DNA from: Poriferisodalis sp965204195
GTDB lineage: Bacteria > Actinomycetota > Acidimicrobiia > Acidimicrobiales > Poriferisodalaceae
Length of the DNA stretch: 64,000 bases
Reading direction: 5' to 3'
Assembly (NCBI RefSeq): GCF_965204195.1
Contig: NZ_OZ241975.1
Coordinates: 3,472,001-3,536,000 of the forward strand
The notes under the pieces are model-generated. The model saw nothing but the letters and a program-made list of their open reading frames with translations, was not told where the DNA came from and did not search any database. Shown piece after piece: positions 51,300 through 64,000 of this stretch (its first letter is position 1; every line of letters starts with the position of its first letter). The translations under genes were made by a program, and so were the position numbers.

Positions 51300-51319
51300 C
51301 GCCCGCTCGCGGGCGGATA
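51300..51319. repeat. 20-bp GC palindrome beside rpsJ, identical to the MoaD-like gene end
   Basis: cgcccgctcgcgggcggata at 51300-51319 is identical to 35339-35358, where it encodes the last residues and stop of the MoaD-like protein. It contains the palindrome CGCCCGC-TC-GCGGGCG and begins 6 bp after the rpsJ stop. It may act as an mRNA 3'-end hairpin for rpsJ, although no U-run follows. It resembles the GCCCGC-nnn-GCGGGC units upstream of rplC. Confidence 0.6.
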
Positions 51320-51324
51320 GCGCG

Positions 51325-51639
51325 CTAGGGCTGGACTTTGAGCTCGATCTCTACGCCGGCGGGCAGGTCGAGACGCTGGAGCGAGTCGACCGTCTTGTCG
51401 GTGGGATCGATCACGTCGATCAGGCGCTTGTGGATCCGCATCTCGAAGTGCTCGCGCGAGTCCTTGTCCTTATGGGGAGACCGCACAACCGTGTAGCGAT
51501 GCTTCTCGGTCGGCAGCGGCACCGGGCCCCGCACCTTGGCATTGGTGCGCAGCACCGTCTCGGTGATCTTCTGCGCCGACTGGTCCACGATCTCGTGGTC
51601 GTAGGCCTTGAGCCGCATCCGGATCCGAGGTGCTGCCAT
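51325..51639 (-). CDS. rpsJ: 30S ribosomal protein S10
   Basis: 104 aa, exact family length. RIRMRLKAYDHEIVDQSAQK, GPVPLPTEKHRYTVVRSPHK and HFEMRIHKRLIDVIDPTDKT are diagnostic. Small-subunit head protein and NusE partner in transcription antitermination. It follows tuf by 32 bp as in many actinobacteria. The usual next gene, rplC, is not here but 25.9 kb further on, beyond an insertion of metabolic and defence genes, so rpsJ ends its own transcript. Confidence 0.98.
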   Translation of the reverse strand: MAAPRIRMRLKAYDHEIVDQSAQKITETVLRTNAKVRGPVPLPTEKHRYTVVRSPHKDKDSREHFEMRIHKRLIDVIDPTDKTVDSLQRLDLPAGVEIELKVQP

Positions 51640-51671
51640 CTGAGTGCCTGACTGTTCGCCGGAAACCCGGG

Positions 51672-52856
51672 TTACTGGACGATCTTGGTGACCCGGCCGG
51701 CGCCCACAGTGCGCCCGCCCTCACGGATGGCGAAGCGCAAGCCCTCGTCCATCGCGATCGGGTTGATCAGCTCGACGGTCATCTCGGTGTTGTCGCCCGG
51801 CATGCACATCTCGGTGCCCGACGGCAGCTCGACCACACCGGTGATGTCGGTGGTGCGGAAATAGAACTGCGGGCGGTAGTTCGAGAAGAACGGCTTGTGC
51901 CGCCCGCCCTCGTCCTTGGTGAGCACGTAGACCTGCGCCTCGAACTTGGTGTGCGGGGTGATCGCGCCCTTGCGGGTGCAGACCTGGCCGCGCTCCACCT
52001 CGTCCTTGCCGGTGCCGCGCAGCAGCAGGCCGACGTTGTCGCCCGCCTGGCCCTGATCGAGGATCTTGCGGAACATCTCGACGCCGGTCACCGTGGTGGT
52101 CTGCGTCTCGCGGATGCCCACGATCTCGACCTCGTCACCGGAGTTGATGATGCCCTGCTCGATCTTGCCGGTCACCACGGTGCCGCGGCCAGTGATCGAG
52201 AAGACGTCCTCGATCGGCATCAGAAACGGGCGCTCGGTGTCGCGCTCGGGCTCGGGTACGTACTCGTCGACCGCGTTCATCAGCTCGACGACCTGCTCGG
52301 CGGCAGCCGCGTCGCCCTCCAGCGCATTCAGCGCGGAGACGCGGACCACCGGCACGTCGTCGCCGGGGAACTCGTACTCGCTGAGCAGCTCGCGTACCTC
52401 GAGCTCGACCAGCTCGAGCAGCTCCTCATCGTCGACCATGTCGACCTTGTTGAGGGCGACCACGATGTAGGGCACGCCGACCTGGCGGGCGAGCAGCACG
52501 TGCTCACGCGTCTGGGGCATCGGGCCGTCAGCGGCGGACACCACCAGGATGGCGCCGTCCACCTGGGCGGCGCCGGTGATCATGTTCTTGATGTAGTCGG
52601 CGTGGCCGGGCATGTCGACGTGCGCGTAGTGCCGGTTGGCCGTCTCGTACTCGACGTGCGCGATGGAGATCGTGATGCCGCGCTCACGCTCCTCGGGTGC
52701 CTTGTCGATCTCGTCGAAGGCCGTGGCCTGGCCGCCGACCTGTTCGGACAGCACGCGCGTGATGGCAGCCGTCAGTGTCGTCTTGCCATGGTCGATGTGG
52801 CCCATCGTGCCCACGTTGACGTGAGGCTTGGTCCGCTCGAAACGCTCTTTTGCCAT
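51672..52856 (-). CDS. tuf: Elongation factor Tu
   Basis: 394 aa GTPase that delivers aminoacyl-tRNA. G1 GHIDHGKTT, effector RGITI, G3 DMPGHADY, G4 NKVD and the C-terminal GRVTKIV are intact. RBS-like AAGGCGGG precedes the ATG. A 187-bp spacer separates it from fusA, larger than other gaps in this cluster, and could hold an internal promoter. No second tuf copy is in the window. Confidence 0.98.
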   Translation of the reverse strand: MAKERFERTKPHVNVGTMGHIDHGKTTLTAAITRVLSEQVGGQATAFDEIDKAPEERERGITISIAHVEYETANRHYAHVDMPGHADYIKNMITGAAQVDGAILVVSAADGPMPQTREHVLLARQVGVPYIVVALNKVDMVDDEELLELVELEVRELLSEYEFPGDDVPVVRVSALNALEGDAAAAEQVVELMNAVDEYVPEPERDTERPFLMPIEDVFSITGRGTVVTGKIEQGIINSGDEVEIVGIRETQTTTVTGVEMFRKILDQGQAGDNVGLLLRGTGKDEVERGQVCTRKGAITPHTKFEAQVYVLTKDEGGRHKPFFSNYRPQFYFRTTDITGVVELPSGTEMCMPGDNTEMTVELINPIAMDEGLRFAIREGGRTVGAGRVTKIVQ

Positions 52857-52934
52857 GTCGTACCCGCCTTTCGGGGTTCTGCTCGCCTATCGGGGGTGAG
52901 TGAGGTGCAGGGATGTCGTTTTTCTTTGTTTCTT

Positions 52935-52951
52935 CACCGTTCTGAACGGTG
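52935..52951. repeat. Perfect inverted repeat in the fusA-tuf spacer
   Basis: CACCGTTC-T-GAACGGTG, 8-bp arms with a one-base centre. On the plus strand it is preceded by TTTTTC and a T-rich run; on the transcribed minus strand it is followed by an A-rich run (AAGAAACAAAGAAAAA). The orientation is therefore wrong for an intrinsic terminator of the str operon. It could be an operator or an RNA hairpin in a tuf leader. Confidence 0.55.
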
Positions 52952-53043
52952 TGAGGCTAGGGATGCCGTGGCCCAGTTCCAATAGGCCCCCAGCCACAAA
53001 AGTCGGCCCGGAGACGACTGCGGCCCTCCAGCAGCCAGCCAGG

Positions 53044-55128
<2,085 letters not shown>

Positions 55129-55195
55129 TTCAGCGTTGTCCCAATTGACCAGACATCTCGATCAGATCGCCAGCGAACTGCTCACCAGCGGGCTG

Positions 55196-55666
55196 TTACC
55201 AGCGGTAGTGGGCGAAGGCCTTGTTGGCCTCTGCCATGCGGTGCGTGTCTTCACGCCGCTTGGCAGCCGAGCCGGTGCCGTTGGAGGCATCCATCAGCTC
55301 GTTCGCGAGTCGTTCCGACATGGTGCGCTCGCGGCGCTCGCGGGCGAAGCCCACGATCCAGCGAATTGCCAGCGCGGTGGCGCGACGAGGGCGCACCTCG
55401 ACGGGCACCTGGTACGTGGCACCGCCGACGCGACGGCTCTTCACTTCGACTTGCGGCCGGGTGTTGTCCACCGCCCGCTTCAGAATCTCCAGCGGCTCGC
55501 CGCCTGTCCGCTCGCCGACGAGATCCATCGCTTGGTACACGATGCTCTCGGCCAGCGAGCGCTTGCCGCGCCGCAGCACCTTGTTGATGAACTGGGTGAC
55601 CAGCGCGGAGTCGTAGACGGGGTCGGGAGCGATGTCGCGGCGGGGCGCTGCGCCTCGGCGGGGCAC
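55196..55666 (-). CDS. rpsG: 30S ribosomal protein S7
   Basis: 156 aa from a GTG at 55666, one base after the rpsL stop, with GGGAG upstream inside rpsL. The frame extends 17 codons further but overlaps rpsL. PVYDSALVTQFINKVLRRGK, GGATYQVPVEVRPRRATALA and the C-terminus EANKAFAHYRW are typical. It binds the 3' domain of 16S rRNA and lies at the E site. Confidence 0.97.
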   Translation of the reverse strand: MPRRGAAPRRDIAPDPVYDSALVTQFINKVLRRGKRSLAESIVYQAMDLVGERTGGEPLEILKRAVDNTRPQVEVKSRRVGGATYQVPVEVRPRRATALAIRWIVGFARERRERTMSERLANELMDASNGTGSAAKRREDTHRMAEANKAFAHYRW

Positions 55667-55667
55667 G

Positions 55668-56039
55668 TCAGGACTCCCGCTTGGCGCCGTAGCGCGAGCG
55701 TGCCTGCTGGCGGGCATTCACACCCGAAGCATCCAGCGCTCCGCGGATGATCTTGTAGCGGACGCCGGGCAGGTCCTTCACCCGGCCGCCGCGCACCAGC
55801 ACGATGCTGTGCTCCTGCAGGTTGTGGCCCTCGCCCGGGATGTAGGCGGTCACTTCGACACCGCTGGTGAGGCGCACACGGGCAACCTTGCGCAGGGCCG
55901 AGTTCGGCTTCTTCGGCGTGTGGGTGTACACGCGCGTGCAGACCCCGCGCCGCTGGGGCGAGCCCTTCAACGCAGGCGTACGCACCTTCGTCGGCTTGGA
56001 CTTTCGGCCCTTGCGGACCAGCTGCTGGATCGTGGGCAC
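55668..56039 (-). CDS. rpsL: 30S ribosomal protein S12
   Basis: 123 aa decoding-centre protein. MPTIQQLVRKGRKSKPTKVR at the start, TPKKPNSALRKVARVRLTSG and GGRVKDLPGVRYKIIRGALD. The streptomycin-sensitive lysines in TPKKPNS and GRVKDLPG are wild type. GTG start. A 170-bp spacer separates it from rpoC and likely contains a promoter for the str genes; the spacer holds no gene that I can see. Confidence 0.98.
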   Translation of the reverse strand: MPTIQQLVRKGRKSKPTKVRTPALKGSPQRRGVCTRVYTHTPKKPNSALRKVARVRLTSGVEVTAYIPGEGHNLQEHSIVLVRGGRVKDLPGVRYKIIRGALDASGVNARQQARSRYGAKRES

Positions 56040-56209
56040 CAGAACCTCGGTGAGTTGGGAGACCCCTGCGAGCCGGGGCTGTCAGCGGGACAGATTGCTA
56101 GCGGACAGGTCGACAGGCAGGAGTCGGGTAGATCTGCGCAATGCCCCACCCGGCAGCGCGCCGAAACCGGCCTTGAAGGCTAGGCAGCGCGCCCCAGCAC
56201 GACAACCGC

Positions 56210-60139
<3,930 letters not shown>

Positions 60140-60229
60140 GCGTTGTGTCCGGCCCTGTGTCTGTATCGGTAGTGCGAGTTCTGGATGTTTCGGTTGCGCT
60201 GTGTCGGCTGTGCGGCGTCGCTGCGCTGA

Positions 60230-63892
<3,663 letters not shown>

Positions 63893-64000
63893 CGGACTCT
63901 CCTAGTGGTTCAGTTGTTCGGGATGGGTCACCGGCGACTGCCCGCGGCAGGCGACGAGGGGACGGAAGCGCGCGCAGTCGCAGGCGTCCGCAGCAAACAG

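Noticed and set aside
52935..52951. Intrinsic terminator between fusA and tuf
   Set aside because: The hairpin is followed by A-rich, not T-rich, sequence on the transcribed strand.
55668..56039. Streptomycin-resistance substitutions in S12
   Set aside because: The lysines in TPKKPNS and GRVKDLPG are wild type.

Overview
The window is a high-GC bacterial chromosome segment. The rpoB-rpoC-rpsL-rpsG-fusA-tuf-rpsJ order, the zinc-binding S14, the ferritin-like acyl-ACP desaturase and the RpoB sequence point to Actinomycetota. My best guess is an Acidimicrobiia-like lineage, inferred from recall of protein resemblance only. Almost all housekeeping genes lie on the minus strand, so they are transcribed from right to left: rpoB (63892) through the str genes to rpsJ (51325), then the S10, spc and alpha genes from rplC (25451) to rplQ (10525).

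Region by region (plus-strand coordinates): (1) 1-7.5 kb is accessory. It holds the tail of a PIN-domain toxin and a tightly coupled minus-strand operon of a DUF6361 protein, a phospholipase-D-like protein and a large DEFQ-type SNF2 helicase, which is probably anti-phage. (2) 7.6-10.5 kb holds a small membrane protein with its winged-helix regulator, an acyl-ACP desaturase and an RraA-fold protein. (3) 10.5-25.5 kb holds the ribosomal protein, secY, adk and rpoA genes, with many ATGA or GTGA stop/start overlaps. map and infA are absent from their usual place. (4) 25.5-51.3 kb is a 26-kb block of non-ribosomal genes lying between rplC and rpsJ, which are normally adjacent. Its left part is metabolic: a sterol-desaturase-like/GH3/enolase-superfamily/membrane-protein operon, an MDR oxidoreductase, and a three-subunit molybdenum hydroxylase with its own MoaD-like protein. 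Its right part is a defence island. That island has a type I restriction system (hsdR-hsdS, with hsdM 5.5 kb away) split by a GHKL-ATPase/nuclease fusion with a C5 cytosine methyltransferase and by an ApeA-like HEPN protein. It ends with an unrecognised two-gene operon (245 aa with an R-x5-H motif, then a 984-aa helical protein). (5) 51.3-63.9 kb holds rpsJ, tuf, fusA, rpsG, rpsL, rpoC and rpoB.

Small-scale structure: a 65-bp tandem duplication has split what was probably an ATGA overlap between rpsS and rplV. The 3' end of adk is partly duplicated beside a strong hairpin. L29 and L4 carry repeat-built C-terminal tails, and L22 has an acidic tail of about 115 residues. Three 31-bp palindromic units lie upstream of rplC. 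The best candidates for undescribed biology are the 245/984-aa operon, the GHKL-nuclease plus C5 methyltransferase pair, and the DUF6361/PLD/helicase operon. I saw no tRNA, rRNA, CRISPR array or insertion sequence.
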